A DNA stretch of 64,000 bases, from contig VFFE01007255.1 of NCBI GenBank assembly GCA_008921705.1, forward strand, positions 1,476,421 through 1,540,420, written 5' to 3'. The translations under genes were made by a program, and so were the position numbers. The notes below the pieces were generated by a model. It was not told where the DNA came from. It searched no databases and was given only the letters and a program-made list of their open reading frames with translations. This DNA is from Burhinus oedicnemus (Eukaryota; Chordata; Aves; Charadriiformes; Burhinidae). Shown piece by piece: positions 46,831 through 60,621 of this stretch (position 1 is its first letter; every line of letters begins with the position of its first letter).

Positions 46831-49379
46831 TAATGGATGGCCTCTCTTATATATAAATTATATTAATAGTGCAATTTACAGATGAAGAATAAAAATAATA
46901 ATTTGACAAGACCCCACTGATTTTAAACAGAACCCTATATATTTGTTTGGTTATTAACAGTTGTATGCTATGCTGTTTCATTCTTTACTTGTGGATTGCA
47001 CTAGTTAATATAATTTATTTACCATCATTTCAAAAGTGTACTTGGGAGTTTTCAAACAGAAGAGATGCAGTTCTATTATGGCCTTTCTCCAGGAGTTGAG
47101 TGCTTGTGGAAAAGCAATTCCATGTAGGTCTCTACAAATTTGTTACTTAATCCATCATAAAATTATGCATATGCTATCAATAACCCTATCAAAAACAGAT
47201 GTTCAGTATTTTCATTCTGATTTACTCTTTGTATTATATATGGCCATATTTCCTACCAGCTTGTGGACAAGGTATCTTTTATAAAAGCAACAGTTATGAC
47301 AAGTGGTTTTTTAAAATTTATTTACTACTGTAGCAGCCTAGCTATTTTTCAGAGAATTGAAGTTCTCTTCTTCATCGACCAGTAGACAAAAAAGAAAAAC
47401 TTTTTTCATTTACCCGAGGGGATGTTCAAGACCAATAGGCAAAACTTCCCATCAGTTCTGCAGTTAATTATAACTGGCTACAACTACGTTCTTAGATTGA
47501 AGGTTGATGATCTTGCAATGGAAAAAAATATTTTCAGCTGTGGACAATTAACAAACTCAGTAGACCAGGAAAAAAGTGCAGACCTAGTCTGTTAAAAAAA
47601 AAAAAAAACCAACACAAAACAAAAACCCACCAAACCCAGAAACCAATTCAACTGCATCCACCGCTTTGACAGCTATATAATTACATGGGCCATAAATTAT
47701 ACTCAGTAATCACCTTGTTTATAATTTCACTCCCTGTAAATTAGTAGTGTAATGGAATGAGATTTTGTAATTGCTAGACACATAGTGAGTACTCACTAGA
47801 GAAATACAGCATAGAAAATCTCCCATCAAATCTGCTGCTGACCACCCATTAGGCTTATGATCAATAGATCATATGGGGATATAGAAGAGTGAGCCAGTGG
47901 AGGCCCAGGATGCTGGTGTATATCAATCTCCATGAAAAACTGCCAAAACTGCAAAGCCATGTGCAGAATGGAATAGCCGTTACTACTGTCATTACTACCG
48001 TTCCTGGTGCACTTTGCTTTTTCTGCTTATTATTAGGAAATCATTTTTAAAGCTTGGACAAGCTATGTGGATGAAGACTTGGTAAGAAGGTTTCTATTGC
48101 CTCCATCTATCAGAGTGTGCAGGGAAGACACCTTGCAGACTGAGGTTATGAATTTTCACAACTGCAATTTCCCAAACCCCAGTATATGTCTGAGATACAG
48201 ACACTTTAGTATTTTGTTAAGCTCCCATAATGTTGGCAGGCTACGCTTGTGTAGTATCAGACTGCTCCTGAGTAGTTTTACGGAGCTCTTGCATCTCTAA
48301 TAAACCATCTTCAATCATAATGGCTGATAATTACAGTTTCTTTACATCAATAATACTTAGCTACACTTCCCACATTCCACAAAGGAAAACAAAAAAACAA
48401 AGCAAGAGAAGCGTAAACAGTGTATATTTTCTAGCTCACTAAGGCAGAGAAAATTCAAAAATATGTTCCAGGTCTATCTGCTCTGTAGCAGGGTTGTGCC
48501 GCTATGAAATCCAAATGAACTGCAGCTGTTCCTAACTTGGAGCTAGTAGCTAGAGGTCCTAATTACCTACCCAAATTTGAGCTGGTTATGCAGCACCCTT
48601 TTTATATTAATCACTGTCCAACTAAAACTAATCCTGGCAGCAGAGATGATAAAGCAGCAAAAAAACCCTGGGTTCTGAAGGTTAATGTGCACAGCTGTCA
48701 TAGGTTGACAAGGAGGAAAAAAGGCTAGATGTGGGATTGTGTAAGTTTCTATATTCCACAGCCAGCAAGATGATGTGCTTTCAGAGCTCTTTTCTTCTAC
48801 AGATACTGGCGTTGTTCCAAAAAACTAGACTATTCCAAATAGAGGCGACTAAGCTGCCATAAAAATTTCTGTTTGTGGCAGGGGCTGGTTGTGTTAAATA
48901 TCCTGACACACCATTTTCTTTTGGATGTCTCAGCTTCCATTTCTCCACATTGAGTTTACAGCCCTAAATTCAGATCAATAGCAGCAATGAATGGGAAATG
49001 TTTGCAGCTCTGAGCTGCAGGATGCTATTCCAGGAAGGAAAACAAGGACTCTGTACTAATGGGTACTATCTAAATACACAGACCAACCAATTAAACAGTC
49101 TATATATATACATAACCATCTCAGAAAGCCTTTGCTTCATAAGCCATGGTATTGTTTCCCAGACTACAGCTACTTAAAAACATAAACAGAAAATACCCCT
49201 TAAAGCTCTATTTAATATGTAGGTAGAAAACAGATAATCATTTGGGACACATGTTCTCCAAACCCGTATTCAAATGAGTTTCATACCTCTCACGCTTGTT
49301 ACCTTCATTTGCATCTCAGCTTTACTCTGGTTCTCCTGCATGCCCAGAAGAAAGATAAGAGGGCACATTAGGAACATCA
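46831..49379. other. AT-rich non-coding stretch
   Basis: No gene is supported. A 15-nt A run at 47594-47608 is followed by A/C-rich sequence. Frames at 47036-47284 and 48067-48300 show no recognisable features. No transposon is recognised. Confidence 0.6.
47594..47640. repeat. Poly-A and A/C-rich tract
   Basis: A run of 15 A residues grades into CCAACACAAAAC-type sequence. It is low complexity. Confidence 0.85.
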
Positions 49380-49700
49380 GTAGGGAGGGCCGAAATCAGG
49401 CATTCACTGGCACACCAAGGAGGTTTCAGTGTTCAGTAATGAAGCGATAATCATCAAGGTAGATTAATGATTGTCTGAGAGAGTTCATCGCCTTGGGCCA
49501 TTAACCCTCATGTGGTTATTAATTTTGCAAAAGACATCCTGTGCTGCTGAGGTCATTACTGCTGTTATTAGCTAATGAAAGATAAAACATCTGAAGTTCC
49601 CTCTCTCATATATTTAGATATTCACACACCCATTTCTGTATCGTACATGTGCCTGATTAAATTGGTCATTTAAAAAGTAAACGGGGTAAGTGTGTGGGGA
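49380..49700. promoter_or_regulatory. Homeodomain-site-rich block, enhancer candidate
   Basis: Dense TAAT-type cores sit in otherwise complex sequence: GATTAATGATT (49462-49472), GGTTATTAATTTTG (about 49515), TTATTAGCTAATGAAA (49565-49580, palindromic TTAGCTAA inside) and CTGATTAAATTGG (49653-49665). No repeat or open frame explains the block. This texture is typical of conserved developmental enhancers in gene deserts. Conservation cannot be tested here. Confidence 0.3.
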
Positions 49701-52700
49701 GGTCAGAGTACCCATAAGCAGGGTAAATTACCATAGACTAAGCTCTGTTCCATCAGCAAGGCTGTTTCTACTGTCCCAGAGAAAAATAGCAATAATATGA
49801 GCTTTCTCCCCCTGCCCCCAAGCTTTAGCCTATAGCAGCACAGAGTTAAGCTTCAAAGACAGCTAGAAGTATCTCCTGTGAAGCTGTTTGTGATGGCAAC
49901 AGCCTGCAACTTCTATTGCTACACTACTGCGGGCAACAGGTCACGCAGCAGCAAAGCTGCAGGAAAGGCCAGTGTAAGCGGTGATCCTTTGAGACCCCAT
50001 TGATCAGTAAGGGAATAGTCCAAGTCCTTCCACCTCCATGCCTACCATATTAGGATGCTGTTCCAAAGTCAGCTTAAGACAATGCAAGTTTGGTCCCACC
50101 TTCCCTCTATGTCCCCAACCACACATTCCCACTGGCAAGGTGTGTATGACGGGATGGGTCAGGGGTTAATTTAGCTGAACACTAACCTCTCCCCTTTGTC
50201 GGGTTATTTTTTTGTCTCAGTCAGCTCCCTGAACTAGTTCACCACATGCTCACCAGTGCCAGAATGCAGCAGGGGCAGAGCTGAGCATGCCGAGAGCATG
50301 AGTCAGAGAGGAACAGAGCAGCTGTAATTTAGATGAACTTGAGCTGCCAGAGAACTTCACCTACAGCTTGCTGTCAGTGAGACACCAGCTGAATTCAAAG
50401 GAAAACTTGTAGACAGTTGGTGAAAATTTGGTCAAACATTTCTGTTGGGAGAAGACACAACCCAAAGCTGCTGATGACACAGTTTGATTATTTCAGCTCA
50501 GGACTTCTTTTTTCAAAGTTATTTTCAGTGCAATTAACTGTGAAGACCCATACTGAGGGATGGCGTGCAAACCTTGCAATAAGGGAACAGTTCTTGCCCC
50601 TCAAAGCTCACAGTCCAAGCTAGTAATACATAAAAAAGGGCAGGGACAAACAGGAAGAATGACAATAGTGCAGATTTGTTTTCCAGCATGGGCTGCACCC
50701 AAGGAGGTATTATCGGAGAGCTAATCCTAAAGAAAAACAAGGCACAGAGCCATCCTGCATGAAGCCATCTCGTGGCTTCACTGTTCTTAATTTTCTATTT
50801 GCTTTCATTTTTGCTTCAGCCTTCAGTGTATAGGTCACCTTTATGCTTCCTCAGCACATGGAAACAGTCTGTTGTGACTGGCACATTTCTGCATAGCAAT
50901 GGTTCTGAAAAAAACTGTGCATAAACCCCCAAGAGGCTCCTATTGAAACTTAATTACTGGAATAAAGATTATTGTTTGGGTGCCTAAGAAAAAACTGAAG
51001 ACTGAAAGGTTCACAAGAAGAAAATAAAATGCAATACTTAAGTTTCAGTTCTGTTTTTTACTGAAAGGTCATCAAATGGATAATAAAGTTGTCTAGACCA
51101 CTTGCGTATATTTATCTTAAAATCAAAGAGGAAAAGAAAATTTAGAGGCTTCCTTCTTTTGCAAATACTAATCTTACTGCTTGCCACTTTGTTAGCAAAC
51201 TAAAGCTCATTAAAGTTTCTAAAGCAACGCTTCAGAAAACCTGTAGCACAAATATGCAAGCACTTCTGCATTTTATTTTTCTAGAATGTAAAAGATCCAG
51301 CAATTTTTTTCAATGTGACCTTAGATATGTTTCACGTACAGACCATAACAACAAACATTTTAAATATGGGCCCTTTTTAAAGCTCGTAACATGAGCTTCA
51401 CAGACTCTATAACTATGAATTTAACAACATTAATATTTAATGTGCATGTAATGCTACTCTCAACAGGCCTGGGGAGGTGACAAACTGCTTGGACTGGCAG
51501 TAAGCACAAAGCTGTCTAGGAACAAAGGCCTACAGAAACTGAAGGTCTAGGAACAAAACCAGCAGCATTTATAGTTCATTCTGGTATGAACGACAGAGAT
51601 GAATCCAGGCATGGGGGGAATTATCGTGGGGTATCCAAGATGCCTTGCTTCACCGAACCATCAAGGGCGTTCACATTTGTATTCATCCCCAACTCCAGTG
51701 AAATGCAAGTGTGGCTAGTTTAGGAGAAAAGGTATTCAGTCCTCTGGAAAGTAAAATGACTCTGTGAACCTGGGAGCTCGGTGTTCACGGAGGGACAGCG
51801 GCAGAGAATTCTAGATGAGAGATGCAAGAACAGGCTGGAAGAAATATTGTCAAGTATAAACAGGATTGTGTTTTATGTTGAGTTTACTTGTGATCTTTTG
51901 TTTCCAGCCTTGCCCAAAAAGCCTTGACCTCTGGTCTTGTTTAATCTTTGCTGTGTTTACTATTAAACCTGCCTAGTGTTCAGGGACAAGGTGAATCAAG
52001 ATAAAAATTGAAAAGTTTAGGAAACTCTCTTCTTAGAGACAATGAATTGGGATAATGCAGAAGTTGTAGCCAAGCCTCAGAGACTCGAACCTTGAGAAAG
52101 TCTGGGAGATCCAAGGTTGGGGTTACCTTTCCATCTATGTGACATCAGAATGAGTGCTTATGTTGCCAGGTTTTCCTACTGGCAGGCAAAACCCAGCATC
52201 CTTCTTATACAAGCAAACAGCAGAGTTTCACCTCAAAACTCTAGATGAAGCAAAAACATCACGGAGAGAAAACACGAGCTTCCTATAGGGCCTAAAAGGG
52301 AAACCAGAGGAATAGCTGTAAGAGAATGGATCAGCGCAAATTCTGATTTCTGTTTTGAGAGACAGTTTCTCTGAAGGTGGCTTCTAGTTGGTAAGCAAGC
52401 AGCTAAAAGATGGTACAATGCTTTCTGTTAACCACTCTTGAATTGTTAGTGAAGAGTCAGAGTGCCATGCTCAGAAACACAGTTAGCCAGCAACCATCTC
52501 AGGCTCAGCGTAGGTTCAAAGGCAAACGTGTTACCTGCACTACTCTTTCAGAAGTTAAGAAATGGTTGATGCTACTGGTAGCAAATCAAGTTCTATTGTC
52601 ACAGCATACATTTTAGGTGACAGACTGTAGAGAGACAGGATACATACCTATAATATAATAATCTTTTTAATAAGAGCAGAAATGAGAAGGAAGATGATCA

Positions 52701-55700
52701 CCCACTAACAGACAGTTAAATAAGAGACCTATCTATTTGCAAGCCAATATTGATCCAAATTTCTTTAAGTCGATGAGAGAGTCCACCATGTTTGAGGAGC
52801 ATTAGTAGAGATGTTTAAGCTGTCGGATTTGATGATGAATAACCAGGGCTCCAAACTGATATATTCCTGAAGTTCTCACCTCTCTGGGTATGATTTACCC
52901 AGTTTATTTTTATCCCTAACAGAACAGTAAGTCAATTTCCATATTGGATTTTTCCACCCAATCAGCATTTTTTTTCATTTTTTTTTTAATTGATTCAACA
53001 AGAACAATTAAATATGTCAACAAATTTGTTTACCAAAAAAAAGCCATACTCGGGAATAAAGCTGATCAGGATTCATTTACCTTCCAGAGCAAAAAGATTT
53101 CAAATAAACCCCTATGTTTTACTAGGAAAAGATCATACATGAGAACCAATAGAGCTGAAAACAGAAATTATTTTATTTTTAACATTCCCTATGCCCCATA
53201 AATTTCCTTCCACTCTCTCTATCTTGCTACACTTGCCAGAGAAAGGGCATTTGAAATAGAAAGCTATTTTACAAGGTCAACATTTAAAACACAGATCAGC
53301 TCAAGGAGACTTTTGTAAATATATTTCAGCAGCGAGAGGAACACAGAACTTATTTTCAAACCATTCTATGAACACTCCCACTAAACATGTGCATGTCCCA
53401 TTGCATGTATTTACTGAATCCCCAGCAGCTGCCTAGCGATAGGAATGGGGTTTTGTAACCAAAAACTGCTTCCATTTGAGACAGTGACAATAAATCTTGA
53501 TAAAAATTTAGTCTTGGAAAGGAATTACAAATAAATGATAATGGAGAAACTAGCTTTTTATCTAAAGCCTGGTCATAAAAGAAACCTTGCTCTGACCATC
53601 ATTGCCAATTTCTCAATATATAGCAACAGGAAGTTAAGCAGAAAGGCCACTGCACAACTATTCAACATCAATATCTTTAATCACAACCTCAAAACTCTAT
53701 TTTGAGAGCAGGTGCCAGCAGCATGCCTCTACCTGTGTGCTCTGTCCAGCAATTTTCAGAGTGGTTAATTAAAGTTTCCATCATTTTGAAAAACAGGACT
53801 ATTTCAGGTATCTGTCATTAATCTGTATCTATTCATTGCTTTTTCGGAGTAGACTGCAGCTTTTAGAAGAAACTAGGGAAGAGCCAGTTCTGCTCTATCA
53901 TTATAGCGCTATTGACTTCGACAATAAATACATACAAAAGTTAGGACAATGATTTGTTTAACAGTGTAAACTAGCGCAGAAAAAAACATAAGGAAATGTT
54001 CAGAAAAACACAAACTTTTTGAAGGGTCCCATTCCAAAAACCCTTCTGTTATGATCTCCTAGAGTACCATCTAGTCTTCTCAGAAAATAAAGTGGCTTTA
54101 AGAGAAAGCTATTTGTAGCAATTGAAGGAAGTGGAAAGGCAGTTTTCTAAGGCAACAATACTTCAAGTCAATCACTATAAACCATCAGCAGCTAGATCCT
54201 GTCTGTTTTGCTCCTGCAGTTGTACTGCACTACAAGGTGAGGACAAAATTAGCAGAATCTAGTTAGTAGAACCTCAAATGCAAGAAAATTAAGGTCTTGA
54301 AGAGATTATATCCAAGCTCCAAAATGCACGCGCTCACACAGCTGCATATAATCACACACGCTCATACTGTCCCATCTCTTCCTTCAACCCTTAATTCTGC
54401 CCACCCCCTCTCACACAACTATGTGTAAGACTCTCGCTTCTGATTACTACAGCTCTAGAGAACAGTAAGTGACCAGAAATGATGGCACACAGTGAGCATA
54501 AACTTTGTACGATCCTCCACATTGTCAGCAGATAGAGAACTATCCCTCCTCTGCAGACACGCTCATCCCCAGATTACAAACCAGGCACTGGTCTAATTAA
54601 CTGCACTGTTTCCAGACAGGCTTTTTACCAAGAGCATGTTTCACAACTGAAGCTCTTTTGGCCAAAGTGCATCGCACAAGCAGCCAGGACAGCAAACTAC
54701 CAGCCCTGTCTGGACCTGAAACTGTTGCAGCCTGCAAGTCTCGGGTCAAAGTTAAGCTAATGGTAGATGGTGTCACCTTTCCAGTCAAGGTGGCATGGAA
54801 ACGATGGCAGTCTGGGGTTTTCTTTCTCCTCGGTTATCTTCCTGTGTCATTAGTTCTGCCTGGCTGAAGAGGGCAGCCCAGCAGAGTTCGAAGAGTTTAC
54901 GTTACTACCCTAATAGATCCCAAATGGAAGAGCAGAAGAAGAAACTGAGACTAGAATTTACCATCTGTCCTTCTTCCTAGCTGTATTTTGTGTTTTTTCT
55001 GCCAGTGCTGTCTCTGGGCCAGTGGAGAAGGAATTGCATTCTCCTCCCTACTTGCTGTAGCCTGATGTAGGTTGTTACCCACACCGCCAGCTCAGCTGTT
55101 CAGGTTGGCACGGAGAGGAAAAATGGTGAAACTATGGCACTTTGCTTGCAAGAGGAGATACAAGTGGACAGCACCTGTTTATGCCAATGTATCCAGACTC
55201 AGATCTGATCAGCCAACAACATAATGAGCAACTGAGGCTGGATAGTAAACATAATGCTCTTCACATGAAAAAGACCCATAGCACTAAGCCTTGCTTTCCA
55301 TCCCACAGCGAATCCACGGCTGAGACTCCACACAGGCACAGTGCAATCTGTTCTGTGGGACACTAGGATGCACACAACATGCCACAGGATTAAAGAAAAA
55401 AGGAATTTGCTTGGCCATTTTCTACTGATTTTATAGCATAAGCACCAATATTGGCTGTTCAACACACACATCCAGCTGTAATACATTCTGTTCATTTTAT
55501 ATAGGCATACGCTGACAAATTTTGCTTATCAGGAGACGAGCTATTAGTGGAGCGAACTGCTTTATTGTTCTAAAAAGATCTGGTCAAAGCCTACCTAAGG
55601 CAACATCGCAACTGGCATTCATCTTAAGGTTATGACCTGACTTTAGAGATTAAGACAACATATCAAAAAGCACAGCAATGCCCACCTGGGAAGCTTCTGA

Positions 55701-58700
55701 AGATCAGAAAATGCAAGACCTTTAATGCTTTGTGGTTCTCCGTTCTGGATACTTCCGCACTCTAATAGTTAAATAAATAATTACCCTCCCACCTTACTTC
55801 CCCTCTGCAAGGTACTGTATTTATTTATTTTGTTGCACTGATAATGAGACAAGCTCTGTCTTCACCCTCCCCCAAGGTTTCTTTGGGGTTTCTGATAAGA
55901 TGTTTGCTCCAGTGGAGAAACAAATGACTCCTGAGAAGCGCTGAGAGCCCTCAACTTCAGCTCAAGTCAAGCACCTTGCAGAAGGCAGCCTAGACCGATT
56001 CAGAGCAAGACATCACATTGATAAATGGGGAGTTTATTTTTCTCCTTTCCCTGCTGCTTTTTCTTGCAGTATATATTTTTATACATATATAATCCTTATA
56101 ATCTGTTGAAGCACCAGAACAGCATGTGCAACTTCTTGAGCCTGAAGCTATTGGTAACAGGAGTAGATTGTCCAACACCTGCCATGCTTAAGCTTTGCAT
56201 TAGGTCCACTACCTGAGGCTCCACTATACTGGTCACCAGAAATATTATTGTAATCGACAGCCTCCATAGGGGAACATTCATACCATTGCCTAGTGACTGG
56301 AGACTGGGTTATGCAGCAGCAGTGATTTCAAAGCGAATCACTCCATGGGAGTTTCAGAACTTACTGGTGACCTTTGCAGTGAGATGCAGGATTGGATCTC
56401 AGCTCGGGGAATCACATTTGGTTTTTTAAGCATATCCTATTTTCAAACTAAAGGTCTAGAATGAAGAAAACCCAACAAATCCTCTTCATCCTAGTACTCT
56501 AAGGGCAGCAGTAAAAGGCACTTTTTGGATTTTCATAAGTTCTTAAACTTCCCTTCTTCCCCTCACTCAAACCTAAAGTTTAGTGGAAACAAGTGAATTT
56601 ACTGGCTCTTCCATCTCCCAGCTTCACGCCAGGTCAAAAAAAACCCTCTTCACGAAATAATTTCGAAATGAGCAAAATTATCATACTTGCATTGCTTTCA
56701 AATTATTTTACAGATAAACTAGAAAGAAAAAACTCAGACACAGCTACAAAAAATACAAAGTAGCTATCAAAGGGGGAGGAGAAAGGCAAAAATGCATTTT
56801 TATTACCAGAGAGTAAATTCTGATAGCAAATCAAATACATCATAGCAATCTTCTTTCAAAATACAATTCCTTTTCATAGTGTCATCACCCAAAAAATGTA
56901 ATTAACATAAAAGGCTGGGAATATAGCCTTAAATAAGGATAATTTCTGTAGCAGTCTTTGAAACAAAGATGTATTTCTGCTTTAGTCCTGGATAGAAGAT
57001 CTGGTTTTAATTTCCATAGAAATGAGATTCCCTTCCTTGTGGCAGAGCCACCTGTAAGTACATAGTAATCCAGACCTGAGAGAAAGGGCTCAAGTTTAAT
57101 GAAAATTTAAACAAACTATAAAGAAAATAAATTATTCCCATTATCTGTAAATAAATAGTTTGGATTGTTCTTCCTTCTTCCCTCACTCTCCTTCTCTGCC
57201 ACTGTTTGCAAACATCTCCATGTGTTGACCTGCCACGATGGCCACTGCTGTTGAGGAAATACCTTCCCTGAACAGCGGACTTCAAGAATCTTTCCACATC
57301 CATCAGAACCGTTGGTGTTCATAAACAAGGATGTTTTGGCCCTCTGAACTTCCATGGCTTGTTGCTTCCAACAAGACAGCTAAACCTTTCTCATGGGAAC
57401 AGTCTGATCTATCATTTAACGAGCAGTATGGAGCTATTTCTCTCAGATGTAGATATACAACACCCCTGCTGCAGAACTAGAATTTCATTTCTAAGGAGCT
57501 TGGGTTAGAACATACATACGGGAACAAAACATACACAGACTTCTATAGGTGCTTTAAAGGCCTACAAGACATTCACTTCTTCCTACTAATGGACATTTCA
57601 GAAATTCAGGTTGAGTAGTCTAAATCAGACTTTGGAAATAACTCTTTTTTACTTCACTGTCTTCATTAACACAATGGTAATTAAAAACCGACATTTCCTC
57701 TAGTTCCTCTTTAGGATTGGGGTTTATTTTTTGTTTTCCTATACTTGAATCACCGAGTTTGTTTTGGGCTTCCTGCATGACTTCAGCAAGGCTGGGAAGG
57801 CATCCAGCCCTGAATGAGGACCTCAGCAGTGGGTAGGCAGCACGGTTTAAGGGCTGGATTCCAAGGCTACAGAGTTTCTTTTACTCCTTGGGGCTTTCCA
57901 ATGGATTAGAACTTAAAGAGTACATTAAAGATCACCTCCATTCTGGTAATCCAACATAAAAACAGAGAAACTGGCTAAATGGAGCATGATTTCATTTGGC
58001 TTTGATGGTTTATTTGTTTTGGTTGGATTTGTTTAAAAAGCATTTGAAGACTGAAATGTTGTTAACAGCAAAATCTTATGCTGAATACTTACTTCTTACT
58101 GCTCCCTGATAATCCTTCTACTGTTGATGATTAATACTTTAATACGCAAAAGGTTTGATCTTGAAAAAATACCACAAGAACACTGCACTGAAGAATATGC
58201 TTAAGTGCAGGAATAATCCATTAATATCACTTTTCAAGTGCAATGAATATCTCAATTTCACACTGTTTGACACCGCAGTGGTTGCAACTTGGCAGGATGG
58301 AATCCAAAATTGCTGACACGGCCCTTCCCCAGGGCATGAGAAGAAACTGTTGGTTTATTGTTTGCTTTTAAATGTACAGATCTGAAACTGAGGCTAATTA
58401 AACAGAAGCTCAGAAGCACCCGAGACTTAAATTTTAATAAAGGCTAAAGGGGAAAGTTCCTTTGGGAGTTTTGTTGACAAACTGCTTAATTATTGGTTTC
58501 CAAAACTACTTTAGAACTTGAGATAAAAGCGTTTAAGAACTGAACATCTTATTAAATCAGTAGGATTTTCAAGATTCATTTACTTCCATGCAGATTATGG
58601 CATTAAATAAAGTTTTGCACATGGGAACTTTTGAAAATTACTACAAATAATAATATTTACTTTAAGGCCCTAAATACTTCTAAAAATCTAGTACTTTGTA

Positions 58701-58745
58701 GCCATTTTTTTCTAAATGTCTATTTATAAGATTTTAATGAAGAAA
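49701..58745. other. Long non-coding stretch
   Basis: About 9 kb without a supportable gene, CR1 or LTR. Notable minor points are a somewhat GC-richer part at 49900-50400 containing a TGAGTCA AP-1 word near 50300, and frames at 54597-54867 on both strands that carry no recognisable domain. The rest is ordinary AT-rich sequence. Confidence 0.55.
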
Positions 58746-58812
58746 AGAGGAATCGAACCCAAATGTTCCAAGATCAAGGATTTTTACCATAAACCCATGC
58801 CCTCTCTCTGCT
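58746..58812 (-). mobile_element. tRNA-derived SINE head (MIR-like), antisense
   Basis: Read on the plus strand: AGAGGAATCGAACCCAAATG, then TTTTTACCATAAACCCATGC, then CCTCTCTCTG. GAATCGAACCC is an inverted Pol III B box (GGGTTCGATTC), and the TTTACCA.TAAACC.ATGC part matches the inverted A-box region of MIR-like SINE heads. It lacks a complete acceptor stem, so it is not a functional tRNA gene. Confidence 0.6.
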
Positions 58813-60257
58813 GTAGTGAAATACGCATGTAAACCTTAAGGCAGATCTTTAAAATGCTTTAACACCATTTTTCACTGGTATCCAGAAAGGCACTGGTTTT
58901 CAGGCTCTGCTTCTTCATCATTCTCTTTGATCGCTGATTTAGTTTTTTTGATCAAGACACATACAGCTGAATGAATAGAATTATTAACAGAAGGCAAAGA
59001 ACTAGTATTATGGGATTACTTCAAGCAATGGTCTTATTTTCCAGGTGTGAAGTAGTCCCACTCCTCCATTTTAATTACATTACGCTGATTTCAGGGATGT
59101 CCCAAAAAAGAGGGTTTTATGACATTAATGAGGTCTGACAGTAAAATAACGCTTTAGAGCTTCAACAGACCAAGCTAGCATTGGTGATGAGTGAATACCA
59201 AGAACACTTACAACTATATTGCACCTACACCATTGATCATACACTTGTAACTAAAGTTGCAGTATACTTGGGAACGGAGGAGAATTTGACCAAGTAGACC
59301 TGAGGACAAACTATTATGGCAAGGAATGTTGAACAAAAATTACTATTTTACTCAAACCTGTGTATTTTATGTGTATGTATAACATAAAAGTTAGACTGTA
59401 CATACACTGGAAAAAAACCCTTTAGTTTCGCTACAGAGTTGACCAGTTGGGTTAAACACAGACTTCAGCATTTTAAATGGACTAATTTCTGTACAGGAGG
59501 AAATCATTTTAATCCTTACTCATTTCTAATGTTGGCTGAGAGTGACAATGAGTTCAAAGGAGTAAATTCTATCCTTAATGCACTGTAGGAAGAAGTGTTA
59601 GAGCTCTCATTGCATTTGAACCTTTGATGAATAAGGAAATGACCAGACAATAAAACTACAGTACTTAGAAATGAGGCGAATTAATATTTCATCACTTTGG
59701 AACACCCTACTGCTTGCTTAGATGACCATATTCACTGGAACAGGAGGTAACTTTATTGCTATCTAACAATAGAGTACAATCTTTACAAGAATTGATTGAA
59801 AACTCATACCATTCAATAGCCTCCCTGTAATCAGGCACGATACTTGTACTGTCATATGCCCTCGCACTTAACAGAGTTCGCATAAGAAAAACAACTGACA
59901 AGCCCTATGGGAATCTAACAAGACAATCATTTCATCTTAAATAGATGTTCTTCCAAACACAGATTTAGGATATCATGTTGGAGTAAGTAGCCCCATAGCA
60001 ACAAATGTTTTTTATCTCGGTCTATCAAAGTATTGCAAGAGGATCACCATGTATTAGATGATTAACCTGTTGTGGGTCCTGTTAAGAAACTACACAATAG
60101 TGCAGTGAGTTCTCATTTCAAGGAAGTAGTTCTCAGAAAATTGAACTTCTGTTTCATAAGAGAAGAAAATGAAATGGGACCAACAGAGAAGAAATATTAG
60201 CAGACTTGGAAAAAGAAGAAAAATAATTTCCCACCTAATAAACCAGTGACAACAAAA
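58813..60257. other. AT-rich non-coding stretch
   Basis: No gene or repeat is recognised. The frame at 59707-59901 (minus) has no recognisable features. Confidence 0.6.
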
Positions 60258-60621
60258 GCACATAGATTCATAGATTCATCTAGGTTGGAAGGGACCTTTA
60301 AGATCCTCAAGTCCAACCATCAACCTAACACTGCCCAAACTACCACTAACCCATGTCCCTCAGGCACCACGTCTGCCCGTCTGTTAAATACCTCCAGGGA
60401 TGGCGCTTCCACTACTTCCCTGGGCAGACTGTTCCAATACTTGATAACCCTTTTGGTGAAGAGATTTTTACCAATATCCAATCTAAACCTCCCCTGGCGC
60501 AACTTGTGGCCATTTCCTCTTGTCCTATCCCTTGTTACTTGGGAGAAGAGACCGACCACCACCTCTCTACAACCTCCTTTCAGGTAGCTGTAGAGAGCGA
60601 GAAGGTCTCCCCTCAGCACAT
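60258..60621 (-). mobile_element. CR1 LINE 3' end, antisense, longest copy
   Basis: Read on the plus strand: ATAGATTCATAGATTCATCT, then AGGTTGGAAGGGACCTTTAA, CTGCCCAAACTACCACTAAC, CCCTGGGCAGACTGTTCCAA, GCCATTTCCTCTTGTCCTAT, and near the truncation GAAGGTCTCCCCTCAGC. The 3' end with its CATAGATT repeats lies at the left, and the 5' truncation is near 60621. It spans the CR1 3' UTR and the end of ORF2. The apparent 195-codon plus frame (60353-60940) is CR1 antisense plus flank, not a gene. Confidence 0.96.

Noticed and set aside
53885..53935. Further copy of an ancient amniote repeat (ATTGACTTCGACAA)
   Set aside because: Only a short ATTGACTTC-type match is visible; similar weak matches occur at 33112 and 61798. 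Too little to call.
58746..58812. tRNA gene on the minus strand
   Set aside because: The T-arm-like GGGTTCGATTC is present, but no acceptor stem or proper anticodon arm forms. An antisense MIR-like SINE head explains it better.
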